DNA of 64,000 nucleotides from Rhizobium rhizogenes NBRC 13257 (GTDB lineage Bacteria; Pseudomonadota; Alphaproteobacteria; Rhizobiales; Rhizobiaceae): contig NZ_BAYX01000001.1 in NCBI RefSeq assembly GCF_000696095.1, positions 124,001 to 188,000 of the forward strand. The letters are read 5' to 3'. The translations under genes and the position numbers were made by a program. Positions 1 to 9,480 of the stretch are shown here, in pieces. The notes below the pieces were generated by a model, which saw only the letters and a program-made list of their open reading frames with translations, searched no databases and was not told where the DNA came from. Numbering within the stretch: the stretch's first letter is position 1; each line of letters begins with the position of its first letter.

Positions 1-1670
1 AGCGGCAATGTTTGTGTCTTGCCGGAGGGAGACTTGATCGTGGCGGGGCCGGGATCATCGCCGATCGTCTGGCGGGTCACTTCCAGCGTGCGGCCAACGG
101 CGCGCGCCGTCAGCGCCTCTTCCTCGAGCGCTGGCTCCTTCAGCAGCCAGTGGGCGATGCGGCGATAGAGCGACACATGCGGGCCACCACCTTCGAAGCC
201 GCGTGCCCAGAGCCAGCCTTCATCGGACAGCAGCATGGCGACACGGCCCTGGCCGACGCGGTTCAGCACCAGCAGCGGATTGCTGTCGGCGCCGACCATC
301 ACGGTCTGGCCCTGCGGCTTCTCGACATCGACGCTGCGGAACCAACGGCCCCAATGCGGCGGCTCGGTATCCGATCCGTCGAGACCGCGCGTGACCGGAT
401 GCTTGCGGCCCTGATCCGACAGGCGCGGATAGAAGGGCTTCTCGATCATCTGCCCGGTCGGCTCGGCCGGGAGCACCGCGGAAAGCGGTGTCAGCGCGAT
501 CGAATTGCCGGCCGCGTGTTCAGGGCCGGCGGCCACCAGCAGCGCGCCGCCGTTTTCGACATATTGGGCCATGTAGTCGTAATAGATTGTCGGCAGGACG
601 TTGGGACGGTCCTGGTAACGGTCGAAAATGATCAGGTCGAACGAGTTGATCTTGTCGACGAAGAGTTCGCGCGTTGGGAAAGCGATCAACGACAACTCAT
701 TGATTGGCGTACCATCCTGCTTGTCCGGCGGACGCAGAATGGTGAAGTGCACGAGGTCGACGGAGGCGTCCGATTTCAGCAGATTGCGCCAGGCGCGCTC
801 CCCGGCATGCGGCTCGCCGGAGACCAGCAGCACGCGCATGTTCTGGCGGATGCCTTCGATCATCTGGACGGTGCGGTTGTTGATGGGCGTGACTTCGCCC
901 GGCACTTCGGCGACGGCGAATTCGAGTACGTTGTTGCCGGCGCGCGGCACCTTGAAGCTGAAAGGCGTATCCTGGCCGGGTGTCGCCTGCAGCGCCGCGA
1001 TCTCATCGCCGTTCATCTTGACGGTGACGTCTGCCGTGCCGCCGGGGCTCTTGCCGTCGTCGATGACACGCAGCACGAGTTGTTGCTCGTCATTGACGAT
1101 GCCGAAGCGCGGCGCGCGCACCACTTCGATGCGACGGTCGAACTCATCCGGCTTGCCGGTGATCAGTCCGTGGATCGGTGCGTCGAAGCCAAGCGCCTGA
1201 TTGACGCCTGGAATATCGTGGATCTGGCCGTCCGTCAGGAAGATCGCGCCGCCGACGCGGGCGGGCGGCACGTCAGCGATTGCCGAGGAGAGTGCGGAGA
1301 AGAGCCGTGTCGAGGGAGACTCGGATTCGGCGGGTTCTCGCACTTCGACGATGCGCGGCTCGATGCGTGGGAATTGCGCCAGCCGGTCCTTCAGCGCGTC
1401 CAGCGCTTCGTTGGTCATCTTGATGCGCTCCGGCGTCTGCTGGCTCAGGCTGCGGTCGACGATGACGGGCACGATGGTGGAGAGCTGGTCGCGGTCCTCC
1501 TGCATCAGCACGGGATTGGCGAGTGCGGTCAAGAGGGCGAATGCCGCGAGCGCACGGATCCAGCCGCCACGCATGCGCCGGAAGACCGCGAGCGCGGCAA
1601 TGGCAAGCGTGATCACCGCGAGGGCGGCGAGAACGGGCCAGGGCAGGAAGGGGGCGAAACCGATATTCAT
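1..1670 (-). CDS. Membrane protein with GATase-like domain, 3' part missing (BatA-operon partner)
   Basis: The reading frame starts at ATG 1668-1670 and runs off the left edge, so about 556 codons are visible and the C-terminus is missing. The N-terminus (MNIGFAPFLPWPVLAALAV) is a hydrophobic anchor, followed by a second hydrophobic stretch near residues 38-55. A VWA-like segment (VPVIVDRSLSQ) and a central part resembling the class I glutamine-amidotransferase-like fold (LLVSGEPHAGERAWRNLL, LIIFDRYQDRPNVLP) come next. The start lies one base after the stop of the preceding DUF4159 gene, so the two are translationally linked. It is the fourth member of the MoxR-DUF58-DUF4159 operon common in Rhizobiales. 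Its biochemical role is not known; a part in envelope stress or complex assembly is inference from the operon. Confidence 0.8.
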   Translation of the reverse strand, partial: MNIGFAPFLPWPVLAALAVITLAIAALAVFRRMRGGWIRALAAFALLTALANPVLMQEDRDQLSTIVPVIVDRSLSQQTPERIKMTNEALDALKDRLAQFPRIEPRIVEVREPAESESPSTRLFSALSSAIADVPPARVGGAIFLTDGQIHDIPGVNQALGFDAPIHGLITGKPDEFDRRIEVVRAPRFGIVNDEQQLVLRVIDDGKSPGGTADVTVKMNGDEIAALQATPGQDTPFSFKVPRAGNNVLEFAVAEVPGEVTPINNRTVQMIEGIRQNMRVLLVSGEPHAGERAWRNLLKSDASVDLVHFTILRPPDKQDGTPINELSLIAFPTRELFVDKINSFDLIIFDRYQDRPNVLPTIYYDYMAQYVENGGALLVAAGPEHAAGNSIALTPLSAVLPAEPTGQMIEKPFYPRLSDQGRKHPVTRGLDGSDTEPPHWGRWFRSVDVEKPQGQTVMVGADSNPLLVLNRVGQGRVAMLLSDEGWLWARGFEGGGPHVSLYRRIAHWLLKEPALEEEALTARAVGRTLEVTRQTIGDDPGPATIKSPSGKTQTLP

Positions 1671-1671
1671 T

Positions 1672-4497
1672 CTATTGCCCCAACCGTTCCAGGATATCAG
1701 GGATATGCACCTGGTCGGCCTTATAGTTGCCGGTCAGCATGTACATCATGATGTTGACGCCGGTGCGGTAGGCATATTCGCGCTGCGTCTCGTCCGGCGG
1801 CACTGTCGGCAGCAGCGGCGCGCCATTGTCGCCGATCGCCCAGGCGCCGGCGAAATCATTGCCGGTGATCATGATCGGGGTCACGCCATCCGCTGAAGTC
1901 ACGGCATTGCCGTCGCCGCGCGTATCCTGTCGTGCTTCGATCCACAACGGACTGTCGGCGTAACGGCCGGGAAAGCTGGAGAGCAGATAGAAAGACTTCG
2001 TCAGCACATGACCTTTCGGCACAGGCTCCAGCGCCGGAATATCGAGATTGGCGAGGATTTCCTGCAGTCGCTGGCCGTTCGGGCTTGGCGTGGTGTTGTC
2101 GCCCATGGTGTCGATGGCGTCGCGCGTGTCGAAGAGCACGGTGCCGCCGTTGCGCATATAGGCGTCGATGCGGTTGATGGCGTCGTTGGACGGCATCGGC
2201 GCGGTGGCGGAAATCGGCCAGTAGATGATCGGATAGAAGGCGAGCTCGTCTTTGGCGGGATCCAGCGCGACCGGAGGACCGGGCTCCAGCGTCGTGCGAT
2301 AGGTCAGAAAATCGGAAAGGCCGGCAAGGCCGCGCTCCGAAATACGGTCGACCTCGGACTCGCCGGTGACGACATAGGCAAGATGCGTCTTGTCGAGCCG
2401 CGAGAAGATGGTGTCGTCGCCGGGTTTGGAATCGTCGGCCGACGCGCTGCCCGGATGCAGGAAGATGGCAACCGAGACTGCGAGCAGCAACATCGCGGCA
2501 CCGGTTGCGGCCGTCTTCGCGGATCTGCGAAGGCGCGGGAAGGCGCCGTTCATGAAGAGCACGATCAGGCTGTCTGCAAGCAGGACCAGGAAGGCGACGG
2601 TGAAAAGGATTGGTTTGGCCGACCAGGCTTCACCGCCGATGAGGCCTTCTTGCGCGACCGAGAGGCCCGTTGCGGAGGCATCCAGGGGCTTCAGTTGCGC
2701 GCCGTCCGGCAGAACATTGAGTGCCGCAAAGCCTTCTTCCGAACCGTAGAGGCCAGGTGGATTGTCGAAATTGGCGGTGATGGTGCCTTTGTTGTTCGGT
2801 TCGAGCGGACGGGCAGCGCCGGTTTCGCTGATCAGCGCACCCTTGGCGGTCAGCAGCCGGTAGGGCGGCATGGCTTCGCTGGTCTTCGGCGCGCTATTGC
2901 CCGAGTTAACGCCGCCGGACCGGGAGAGCAGCACGATACGGCGCAGCATTTCGACGAAGTCACCCGAGATCGGCAGATCGGACCATTGCGGTTCGGCGCT
3001 GACATGGAAGAGGACGATGCGTCCGGCCTTCATCTGCTTTTCGGTCACCAGCGGCGTGCCGTCGGCAAGGCTTGCCCAGGTGCGTTCCGCAAGATCAGGC
3101 GTCGGCTCGGCCAGCACTTGCCGCTTGATAAGCACGTTGGCGGGCTTCGGCATGCCGGCGAAAGGGCCGAAGGCGGGGAAATCGGCGAGCGGTTGCGGTT
3201 CGGCCCAGGAGAGTGCGCCGCCGAAGGTGCGTTCGCCCTGGCGAAGCGTTACCGGAACCAGCGGGTCGTCGGCGGGAGCGGCGGCGAGGCGCGGTCCGGC
3301 AAAGCGCACCAGCGTGCCGCCATTCTGGATCCATTGCTGCAGCGGGCCATAGCTTTCCTGCGGCAGGCGACCGACATCGGCCATGATGATCACGGATGGA
3401 TTGCCGGCGAGCAGTTCAGGGATCGACTTTGCCAGATCGGCGCTGTTCGGCTGGACCAGGTCGGCATAGGGCTGCAGGGCGCGCTGGATATAATAAAGCG
3501 GGGACAGGATCGGCTGGAATTCGTCGGCGGCCTGCCCGGACAGCAGCGCAACGCGCCGGCGCTTGAAGCCGTCGTCGAGCAGATGCACGGTGCCGGCGCT
3601 CGCATGCCGGTCGATGCTGATGCGCGCGAAATCGTTGCGCATCTCGAAGGGAGCAGCGATGGAGCCGGTCGCGACCGTCTGGCCACCGGCGAAGTTCAGC
3701 GAACCCGCCGCGATCGGCCGTCCCTGGTTGTCGAGGGCGGATAGCCCGAGCCGGAGCGGGTTGGTGGCGTTCAGCCGCGTCGCGGTAACCGTCATGTCAT
3801 TGGCGGCATTGGTGGCGCCGGTGATCGCCAGCACATCGCCGCCGTCGCCCTGGATCAGGCGCAGCTCGCTCGGCTTCAAGGCGGCGAGCTGGGTGAGGAT
3901 ATCGTCCTTGTCCCTGCTTTCGACGCCGTCGGAGAGGAAGGCGATCGTGCCCGGCTCGGTGCCGTTGAGGGCGGACTTGATGGCCTGGACCGCGCGCTGA
4001 CGATCGGGCACCAGCGGTCTCGGATTGATCGCATGCAGCCTGTCGCGGGCAGTTGTCGCAGCGCCGGGCGTGCTGTCGTTGCTCTGTTCGGCGGTAAACG
4101 CGATGGACACGGGTATGCCCTTGGCGTCGGCATCGTCGATCAGTGCATCGGCCGTCTGCACGCGGCGCTCCCAGTCGGAGGCTGTCGCCCAGCTATTGTC
4201 GATGAGCAGCACCAGCGGACCGCTGCTCGACAGCGTATTGGTGCGCGGATTGAACATCGGATTGGCGATGGCAAGGATGACGAGGGCGGCGAGCGCCATG
4301 CGCAGCAGCGTCAACCACCAGGGGCTGCGCGCCGGCGTTTCCTCACGCTTCAGAATTTTTGCCAGGATGCGCAGAGGCGGAAAGACCTCCGCCCTTGGAT
4401 GCGGCGGGGTGAGACGCAGCAGCCACCAGATCGCCGGAAGCAGGATCAGGGCGCCAAGGATTGCGGGGGAGGCGAATGCGAAGGAGAGACCGCTCAT
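1672..4497 (-). CDS. BatA-N / DUF4159 domain membrane protein
   Basis: The product is 941 residues. Residues 1-80 carry the paired transmembrane anchor typical of BatA-type proteins (hydrophobic near 8-25 and 58-76, with PPHPRAEVFPPLRIL between). Residues about 92-210 resemble a VWA domain (PLVLLIDNSWA), but the MIDAS metal motif DxSxS is incomplete. Two more membrane segments lie near 640-660 and 670-690. The remainder, from about 715, matches DUF4159 (FSRLDKTHLAYVVTGES, FYPIIYWPIS). The start codon overlaps the stop of the DUF58 gene (ATGA, 4494-4497), which indicates translational coupling. With MoxR and DUF58 it forms the conserved ATPase/VWA envelope operon linked in other bacteria to chaperoning or stress tolerance. 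The specific target is unknown. Confidence 0.88.
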   Translation of the reverse strand: MSGLSFAFASPAILGALILLPAIWWLLRLTPPHPRAEVFPPLRILAKILKREETPARSPWWLTLLRMALAALVILAIANPMFNPRTNTLSSSGPLVLLIDNSWATASDWERRVQTADALIDDADAKGIPVSIAFTAEQSNDSTPGAATTARDRLHAINPRPLVPDRQRAVQAIKSALNGTEPGTIAFLSDGVESRDKDDILTQLAALKPSELRLIQGDGGDVLAITGATNAANDMTVTATRLNATNPLRLGLSALDNQGRPIAAGSLNFAGGQTVATGSIAAPFEMRNDFARISIDRHASAGTVHLLDDGFKRRRVALLSGQAADEFQPILSPLYYIQRALQPYADLVQPNSADLAKSIPELLAGNPSVIIMADVGRLPQESYGPLQQWIQNGGTLVRFAGPRLAAAPADDPLVPVTLRQGERTFGGALSWAEPQPLADFPAFGPFAGMPKPANVLIKRQVLAEPTPDLAERTWASLADGTPLVTEKQMKAGRIVLFHVSAEPQWSDLPISGDFVEMLRRIVLLSRSGGVNSGNSAPKTSEAMPPYRLLTAKGALISETGAARPLEPNNKGTITANFDNPPGLYGSEEGFAALNVLPDGAQLKPLDASATGLSVAQEGLIGGEAWSAKPILFTVAFLVLLADSLIVLFMNGAFPRLRRSAKTAATGAAMLLLAVSVAIFLHPGSASADDSKPGDDTIFSRLDKTHLAYVVTGESEVDRISERGLAGLSDFLTYRTTLEPGPPVALDPAKDELAFYPIIYWPISATAPMPSNDAINRIDAYMRNGGTVLFDTRDAIDTMGDNTTPSPNGQRLQEILANLDIPALEPVPKGHVLTKSFYLLSSFPGRYADSPLWIEARQDTRGDGNAVTSADGVTPIMITGNDFAGAWAIGDNGAPLLPTVPPDETQREYAYRTGVNIMMYMLTGNYKADQVHIPDILERLGQ

Positions 4498-5414
4498 GGC
4501 TGCCCTCCAGATATCGCCCGGGCCGGCATGCCGGAAAGATACATATGCACGGCGACCAGCGCCTCCGATGCCAGCCGGTCGGTGCGGTGGCTTACGAAGG
4601 TCCAGCCGAGATGGCGGAGCGATTGGCCGAGACTGTCGCGACGGGCGAGATAGGCGCGCTGATAATCCTCGCGCAGGTTTTCCGCCCGTCCGGCTACCAG
4701 CTTCGTGCCGGTTTCCGGGTCGCTGAACTCGGTGCGGCCGCTATAGGGAAAGATTTCCTCCGCCGGGTCGGCGATCTCGACCACATGGCCGCGCAGTCCC
4801 CGGCGGCCAAGCGGCCCGATCCGGCTCATGACATCGTCGGCATCATCCAGAAAATCGCCGATCAGTACGATATCGCTCCAGCCGCGGATCATGCTTGTCT
4901 GCGGCAGTCCGCCTTCGAGCGGCGTGTGCATCAGCGCCGCTGCCAGCCGTTCGGCGGCATTGCGGGTGGAAACCGGCTCCATGATGCCGGGGCAGCCGAC
5001 GCGTTCGCCGGAACGGGCGAGAATTTCGGCAAGCGCCAGCATCAGCACCAGCGCACGGCTTTCCTTGGAGACATGGCCGTAGGTCGATTTGTACATCATC
5101 GACGGCGACATGTCGGCCCAGAGCCAGATCGTGTGCGCCGCTTCCCATTCATGGTCGCGGATATAGGTATGATCGTCGCGGGCCGAGCGGCGCCAGTCGA
5201 TGCGCGACAGGCTTTCACCCTCGCTATAGGGGCGGAACTGCCAGAAATTCTCGCCGATGCCGCGCTTGCGCCGGCCATGCCAGCCGGCAATGACGGTGTT
5301 GGCGATGCGCTTGGCTTCGACAAGGCAATCCGGCACGAGGGCGGCACGGCTGCGAGCGCGGGAGAGGGCATCATTGCCTGAGGTCGGGCTGACGATCTGT
5401 CCGATGGATGCCAC
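4494..5414 (-). CDS. DUF58 domain-containing protein
   Basis: This is a 306-residue soluble protein with the DUF58 core (GIGENFWQFRPYSEGESLSRIDW), which in the family precedes a VWA-like fold (HTIWLWADMSPSMMYKS, LVLIGDFLDD-like stretch). I chose GTG 5412-5414 (VASIGQIVSP) because AGGAG lies about 11 bases upstream and the start then follows the moxR stop by 28 bases. A longer frame to 5474 would overlap moxR. DUF58 proteins accompany MoxR AAA+ ATPases and are probably their substrate or adaptor. The gene is coupled by a 4-base overlap to the DUF4159 gene downstream. Confidence 0.9.
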   Translation of the reverse strand: MASIGQIVSPTSGNDALSRARSRAALVPDCLVEAKRIANTVIAGWHGRRKRGIGENFWQFRPYSEGESLSRIDWRRSARDDHTYIRDHEWEAAHTIWLWADMSPSMMYKSTYGHVSKESRALVLMLALAEILARSGERVGCPGIMEPVSTRNAAERLAAALMHTPLEGGLPQTSMIRGWSDIVLIGDFLDDADDVMSRIGPLGRRGLRGHVVEIADPAEEIFPYSGRTEFSDPETGTKLVAGRAENLREDYQRAYLARRDSLGQSLRHLGWTFVSHRTDRLASEALVAVHMYLSGMPARAISGGQP

Positions 5415-5442
5415 GCGCTTATAGTCTCCTCGATATCCCGAG

Positions 5443-6456
5443 TTACGTTCTTGACTGTTTGACCAGCCCTGCAATCACGTCTCGCACCGACATGCCTTCG
5501 GCACGGGCGGAAAAGGTCAGTGCCATGCGGTGTTGCAGCACCGGCTCGGCCAGCGCGTGCACATCGTCGAGCGAAGGCGCAAGCCGGCCTTCATAGAGCG
5601 CGCGGGCGCGGGCGCAGAGCATCATCGCCTGGCCGGCGCGCGGGCCGGGACCCCAGGCGACATGCTTGTCGGTCGAAGCATTGCCCTGGCCGGGGCGGGC
5701 GGAGCGCACAAGCGAGAGGATGGCGTCAACGACGCCGTCGCTGACCGGCATCTGGCGGATCAGCGTCTGGATCTCGATCAGTCGTTCGGCATCGATCATC
5801 GCATGCGGAGTCGCTTCGTTGAGGCCTGTGGTTTCGAGCAGGATCCGGCGTTCGTCGGCAAGCTCCGGATAGTCGACGTCGACCTGCAGCAGGAAACGGT
5901 CGAGCTGGGCTTCCGGCAGCGGATAGGTGCCTTCCTGCTCCAGCGGGTTCTGCGTTGCCAGAACATGGAACGGCGCCGGGAGGTCGTAGCGCTGGCCGGC
6001 GATGGTGACGTGATATTCCTGCATCGATTGCAGCAGCGCCGATTGCGTGCGCGGCGAGGCGCGGTTGATTTCGTCGGCCATCAGCAATTGCGCGAAGACC
6101 GGGCCTTTGACAAAGCGGAAGGAGCGGCGGCCGCTTTCATCCTGGTCCATGACTTCGGAGCCGAGAATATCCGACGGCATCAGGTCCGGCGTGAACTGCA
6201 CGCGGTTGGCGGCAAGGCCGAGGACGGCGCCGAGCGTGGTCACCAGCTTGGTCTTGGCAAGGCCCGGTACGCCGACAAGCAAAGCGTGGCCACCGGCAAG
6301 CACGGCGAGAAGCGTGTTTTCAACAACGCTTTCCTGGCCGAAAATGACCTTCGAAACCTCGTCGCGGATGGTGGCGATATCGCCCAGTGCCCGCTCGGCC
6401 GATGCGATCATGGCCTGGTCATCGAGGCTCGTTTCGGTCGATTTGATCATACCCAT
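5443..6456 (-). CDS. MoxR-family AAA+ ATPase
   Basis: The product is 337 residues with a clear P-loop (GVPGLAKTK), Walker B (LLMADEINRASP) and the sensor-1 region (LATQNPLEQEGTYPLPEAQLDRF) typical of MoxR/RavA-type ATPases. The family is thought to act as chaperones that insert metals or cofactors or assemble complexes together with VWA-domain partners. It is the promoter-proximal gene of the operon running to the left edge. The longest frame begins with TTG at 6468. I prefer ATG 6454-6456 because GGAG ends 6 bases before it; ATG 6460-6462 is the alternative. Confidence 0.93.
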   Translation of the reverse strand: MGMIKSTETSLDDQAMIASAERALGDIATIRDEVSKVIFGQESVVENTLLAVLAGGHALLVGVPGLAKTKLVTTLGAVLGLAANRVQFTPDLMPSDILGSEVMDQDESGRRSFRFVKGPVFAQLLMADEINRASPRTQSALLQSMQEYHVTIAGQRYDLPAPFHVLATQNPLEQEGTYPLPEAQLDRFLLQVDVDYPELADERRILLETTGLNEATPHAMIDAERLIEIQTLIRQMPVSDGVVDAILSLVRSARPGQGNASTDKHVAWGPGPRAGQAMMLCARARALYEGRLAPSLDDVHALAEPVLQHRMALTFSARAEGMSVRDVIAGLVKQSRT

Positions 6457-6624
6457 TTGCATCTCCAACGGCTGAAAAACGGTACGCGCGATTCGCAGAC
6501 CTTACACATTTGCCTCATACTCAATACAACTTACCGCCATGAAGATAGCTGACAAGCGCGTTTCGAATGACTATCTCGTGAGAAACGGCTGTATTCAGGA
6601 CTAAGTGCAAACCGGGACGGAACA

Positions 6625-7248
6625 ATGGCAAGCGAAGAAATCAAGGCGACCAGCGATGCGGCAAGTCTGGCTGCGCTGATTTCGCGCGCGGCCGGCGACA
6701 GTGGCGGACGCAAGAAGGGCTTGCCACCCGTAGAGCGCTGGAACCCGCCGTTTTGCGGCGATATCGATATGGAAATCCGCGCCGACGGCACTTGGTTCTA
6801 TATGGGCACACCGATCGGCCGCGCGCCGCTGGTACGGCTGTTTTCCACCGTTCTGCGCAAGGATGCGGATGAGAAGACCTATCTCGTCACGCCTGTGGAA
6901 AAGGTCGGCATCCGCGTCGTCGATGCGCCGTTCGTCGCCGTCGAGATGAGCGTGACCGAACGTGATGGCAAACGGCTGCTGACGTTCCGCACCAATGTCG
7001 GCGATGTCGTCGAGGCGGGCAGGGAGCATCCCATTCGCTTCGTCATCTGCGGCGACAATGACGAACTGAAACCCTATCTGCATGTTCGCGGCCGGCTGGA
7101 AGCGCTGGTGACACGCGCGGTGATGTATGATCTCGTCGAGCTGGGCGAGACGGTGGAGATCGCCGGGCGCGACATGTTCTGCGTGCGCTCCGGCGGCACG
7201 ATCTTCCCGGTCATGCCGGTTGCCGAATTGGATGCCCTGACGCGATGA
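6625..7248 (+). CDS. DUF1285 domain-containing protein
   Basis: This is a 207-residue protein with the DUF1285 signature (PPVERWNPPFCGDIDMEIRA, then WFYMGTPIGR and LVRLFSTVLRKD). These proteins are widespread in proteobacteria and have no agreed function. A weak Shine-Dalgarno (GGACGG) precedes the ATG. It transcribes divergently from the MoxR operon across a 168-base intergenic region. Its last bases overlap the next gene (ATGA at 7245), so it is the first gene of a three-gene operon with the Nudix hydrolase and the CCA-type enzyme. Confidence 0.9.
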   Translation: MASEEIKATSDAASLAALISRAAGDSGGRKKGLPPVERWNPPFCGDIDMEIRADGTWFYMGTPIGRAPLVRLFSTVLRKDADEKTYLVTPVEKVGIRVVDAPFVAVEMSVTERDGKRLLTFRTNVGDVVEAGREHPIRFVICGDNDELKPYLHVRGRLEALVTRAVMYDLVELGETVEIAGRDMFCVRSGGTIFPVMPVAELDALTR

Positions 7249-7880
7249 GCGAATTTCCTCTTTATTCCGCCGGTGAATTCCGGCGTCGCGCGCTCAATCA
7301 GAGCGGCGGCCCGGTCGAACTTGCCTGGCGCGACCATGGCGACCATGTGCTCAATCCTGAAACGATCGTGCAGGTCGAGGGGCTAAACCTGCGCGATGCG
7401 GCGGTGCTGGTGCCGGTAGTGGATGACGGCGAGGACGCCAAGGTCATCTTCACGCTGCGCACCTCGACCCTGCGCAAGCATTCCGGCCAGATCGCCTTTC
7501 CCGGCGGGGCCATCGATCCGGAGGACGTATCGCCGGAAATGGCGGCCATGCGCGAGGCGGCCGAAGAGATCGGTCTGGCGGATATCTTCATCGAGCCGGT
7601 GGCCCGGTTGCCTTATTATTTGGCGGCGACCGGCTTTCGCATCACGCCGATCCTTGCCGTGGTCAAGCCCGGCTTCGAGCTGACGCTCAATCCGACTGAG
7701 GTGGAGGATGCTTTCGAAGTGCCGCTCTCCTTCCTGATGGACCCCGATCATCACGTTACCGACAGCATGGTGTGGCAGGGGATCGAGCGCCAGTTTTATC
7801 GCATGCCCTATGGATCGCACATGATTTGGGGCATTACAGCGGGCATTGTCCGCACGCTTTATGAAAGGCTCTATTCATGA
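7245..7880 (+). CDS. Nudix hydrolase, CoA pyrophosphatase type
   Basis: This 211-residue Nudix hydrolase contains both marks of the CoA diphosphatase subgroup: the UPF0035-type lead-in (FTLRTSTLRKHSGQIAFPGG) and a complete Nudix box (G-x5-E-x7-REAAEEIGL, residues about 93-118). The family hydrolyses coenzyme A and its derivatives to phosphopantetheine and 3',5'-ADP with Mg2+ or Mn2+. It overlaps both neighbours by 4 bases, so the three genes are translated as a coupled unit. Confidence 0.92.
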   Translation: MSEFPLYSAGEFRRRALNQSGGPVELAWRDHGDHVLNPETIVQVEGLNLRDAAVLVPVVDDGEDAKVIFTLRTSTLRKHSGQIAFPGGAIDPEDVSPEMAAMREAAEEIGLADIFIEPVARLPYYLAATGFRITPILAVVKPGFELTLNPTEVEDAFEVPLSFLMDPDHHVTDSMVWQGIERQFYRMPYGSHMIWGITAGIVRTLYERLYS

Positions 7881-9133
7881 CTTCCGTTGCCGGTCAGACC
7901 TGGTTCAAGGACGAGGCCCTGCAGCGCGTGCTGTCCCTGTTGAACGCCGAGGGCGACGAGGGGCGTGTCGTTGGCGGCGCGGTGCGTAACAGCCTGCTGG
8001 GATTGCCCGTCGCCGATATTGATATCGCCACGACCTTGCTGCCGGAGGCAGTCATCGAAAGGGCAACTACCGCCGGTATCAAGGCGGTGCCGACAGGCAT
8101 CGCGCATGGGACTGTGACGCTGGTAATCGATGGAAAGCCGTTTGAGATCACCACCTTGCGCCGCGATGTTGAGACGGACGGACGGCGCGCCCAGGTGGCC
8201 TTCAGTAATGACTGGCAGGCGGATGCCGAGCGGCGCGACCTGACGATCAACGCGCTCTATGCCTCTGACAATGGCGAGGTCATCGATATGGTCGGCGGAC
8301 TCGCCGATCTTGAGCGCCGCAATATCCGTTTCATCGGGGATGCTGCTACGCGGATCGCCGAAGACCATCTGCGTATCCTGCGCTTCTTTCGATTCTTCGC
8401 CTATTACGGCAGCGGCCGGCCGGATGCCGACGGGTTGCGTGCCTGCGCGGCGGCGCGCTCCAAGATCGCATCGCTGTCGGCGGAGCGCGTCTGGTCGGAG
8501 ATGAAGAAGCTGCTTGCGGCCAAGGATCCGGGCCGGGCTTTGCTCTGGATGCGGCAGGTCGGGATCCTGACCGAGGTGCTGCCGGAGACCGAGAAATGGG
8601 GCATCGACGCCATTCCGGCGCTGATCGCCACGGAACAGGCGCTCGGCTGGACGTCAGATCCGTTGCTGCGGCTTGCGGCTATAGTCCCGCCGGATGCCGC
8701 GAGACTGGCAAAGCTTGCCGAGCGGTTGCGGTTGTCGAAGGCGGAGGCCGCCTATTTGCAGGGCTGGGCGAATGCGCCAGGTATCAAGGACGACATGTCT
8801 GAAGTGGTCTTTGACCGCTTGCTTTACCGCTATGATACGCCCGGCGTCGCCGCTCGGTTGAAGCTGGCGCTTGCCGTTGCGCGGGGCAAGGCGGAGGGTG
8901 ATTTCGAGGAGATGGCGCGCACGGCCCGGCTGGGCAAGTTGCTGGAGCGGACGGCAGGCTGGAAGAAGCCGGCCTTTCCGGTCAGCGGTGCGGATGCGCT
9001 GGCCGCTGGCGTCAGCGCCGGGCCTCGGGTCGGCGAAATTCTCGGCAAGCTCGAGCAGCAATGGCTCGACGGCAATTTCGCCATGGACCGGGCGGCTCTG
9101 CTCGCCCGGCTGAAGGAATTGATCGAGTCCTGA
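7877..9133 (+). CDS. cca: CCA tRNA nucleotidyltransferase / poly(A) polymerase family protein
   Basis: The 418-residue protein has the class II nucleotidyltransferase head (VVGGAVRNSLLG, then the metal-binding DIDIAT) and the nucleobase-recognition motifs RRDVETDGR and RRDLTINALY, followed by an all-helical C-terminal part. No HD domain is visible. Members add or repair the 3' CCA of tRNA; some close relatives are poly(A) polymerases, and sequence alone does not separate them safely. The first motif has Asn where many members have Asp (GGxVRD). It is the last gene of the DUF1285-Nudix-cca operon, with an ATGA overlap at its start. Confidence 0.9.
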   Translation: MTSVAGQTWFKDEALQRVLSLLNAEGDEGRVVGGAVRNSLLGLPVADIDIATTLLPEAVIERATTAGIKAVPTGIAHGTVTLVIDGKPFEITTLRRDVETDGRRAQVAFSNDWQADAERRDLTINALYASDNGEVIDMVGGLADLERRNIRFIGDAATRIAEDHLRILRFFRFFAYYGSGRPDADGLRACAAARSKIASLSAERVWSEMKKLLAAKDPGRALLWMRQVGILTEVLPETEKWGIDAIPALIATEQALGWTSDPLLRLAAIVPPDAARLAKLAERLRLSKAEAAYLQGWANAPGIKDDMSEVVFDRLLYRYDTPGVAARLKLALAVARGKAEGDFEEMARTARLGKLLERTAGWKKPAFPVSGADALAAGVSAGPRVGEILGKLEQQWLDGNFAMDRAALLARLKELIES

Positions 9134-9149
9134 CGTCCATGGGCTTGGA

Positions 9150-9335
9150 TTAGGCGGCGTTCGCTTCGTCGCGAATGCGTGCCTTGATGTTATCGACCAT
9201 GCCTTCCCGGATGATCGTCTCGCCATGGGCGTTACGCATGTGCTCGACGGCGCGACGAACCACTTCGGCATCGTCGTTGGCGCGGGTGTGCCAGTCGCAG
9301 CCGGGCACGAGCGTACCACATTCGAACAGTCGCAT
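9150..9335 (-). CDS. DUF1059 small protein
   Basis: The 61-residue product (MRLFECGTLVPGCDWHTRAN) has the DUF1059 pattern: two cysteines and a histidine in CG-x5-CDWH near the N-terminus, and a helical tail (EVVRRAVEHMRNAHG). AGGAGG ends 5 bases before ATG 9333-9335, which decides the start; the longer frame uses an upstream TTG that overlaps this ribosome binding site. Function is unknown; the Cys/His set could bind a metal, which is inference. It converges on the cca gene 16 bases away. Confidence 0.85.
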   Translation of the reverse strand: MRLFECGTLVPGCDWHTRANDDAEVVRRAVEHMRNAHGETIIREGMVDNIKARIRDEANAA

Positions 9336-9425
9336 ATCTGCCTCCTGATATTTCAACGTGATGTCATCTCTTCATGCCGTAGGGGCATGAAGGTCGAAAC
9401 GCGAAAGGTGGAGAAAGGTTTCGTG

Positions 9426-9480
9426 CGTCCGGCAAGGCTTTCACCCCGCCGGACGATGCTTTCCGGACATCAGTCCGGCA
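9426..9480. other. Pair of GC-rich hairpins between two small genes
   Basis: CGTCCGGC at 9426 pairs with GCCGGACG ending at 9455, and CCGGAC pairs with GTCCGG around 9463-9478. The second hairpin overlaps the stop of the 92-residue gene. There is no clean U-run, so factor-independent termination is possible but weak. A third hairpin (CTTCATGCC / GGGCATGAAG) lies near 9370-9392. Confidence 0.35.

Noticed and set aside
12-1751. 579-codon plus-strand ORF over the first genes
   Set aside because: It is the antisense of the GATase-like membrane gene, which has recognisable domains and a coupled start; GC-rich genes give long open antisense frames. Similar long shadows at 2008-3744, 5530-6552, 20983-23277, 45886-47487 and 61118-62287 were dropped for the same reason.
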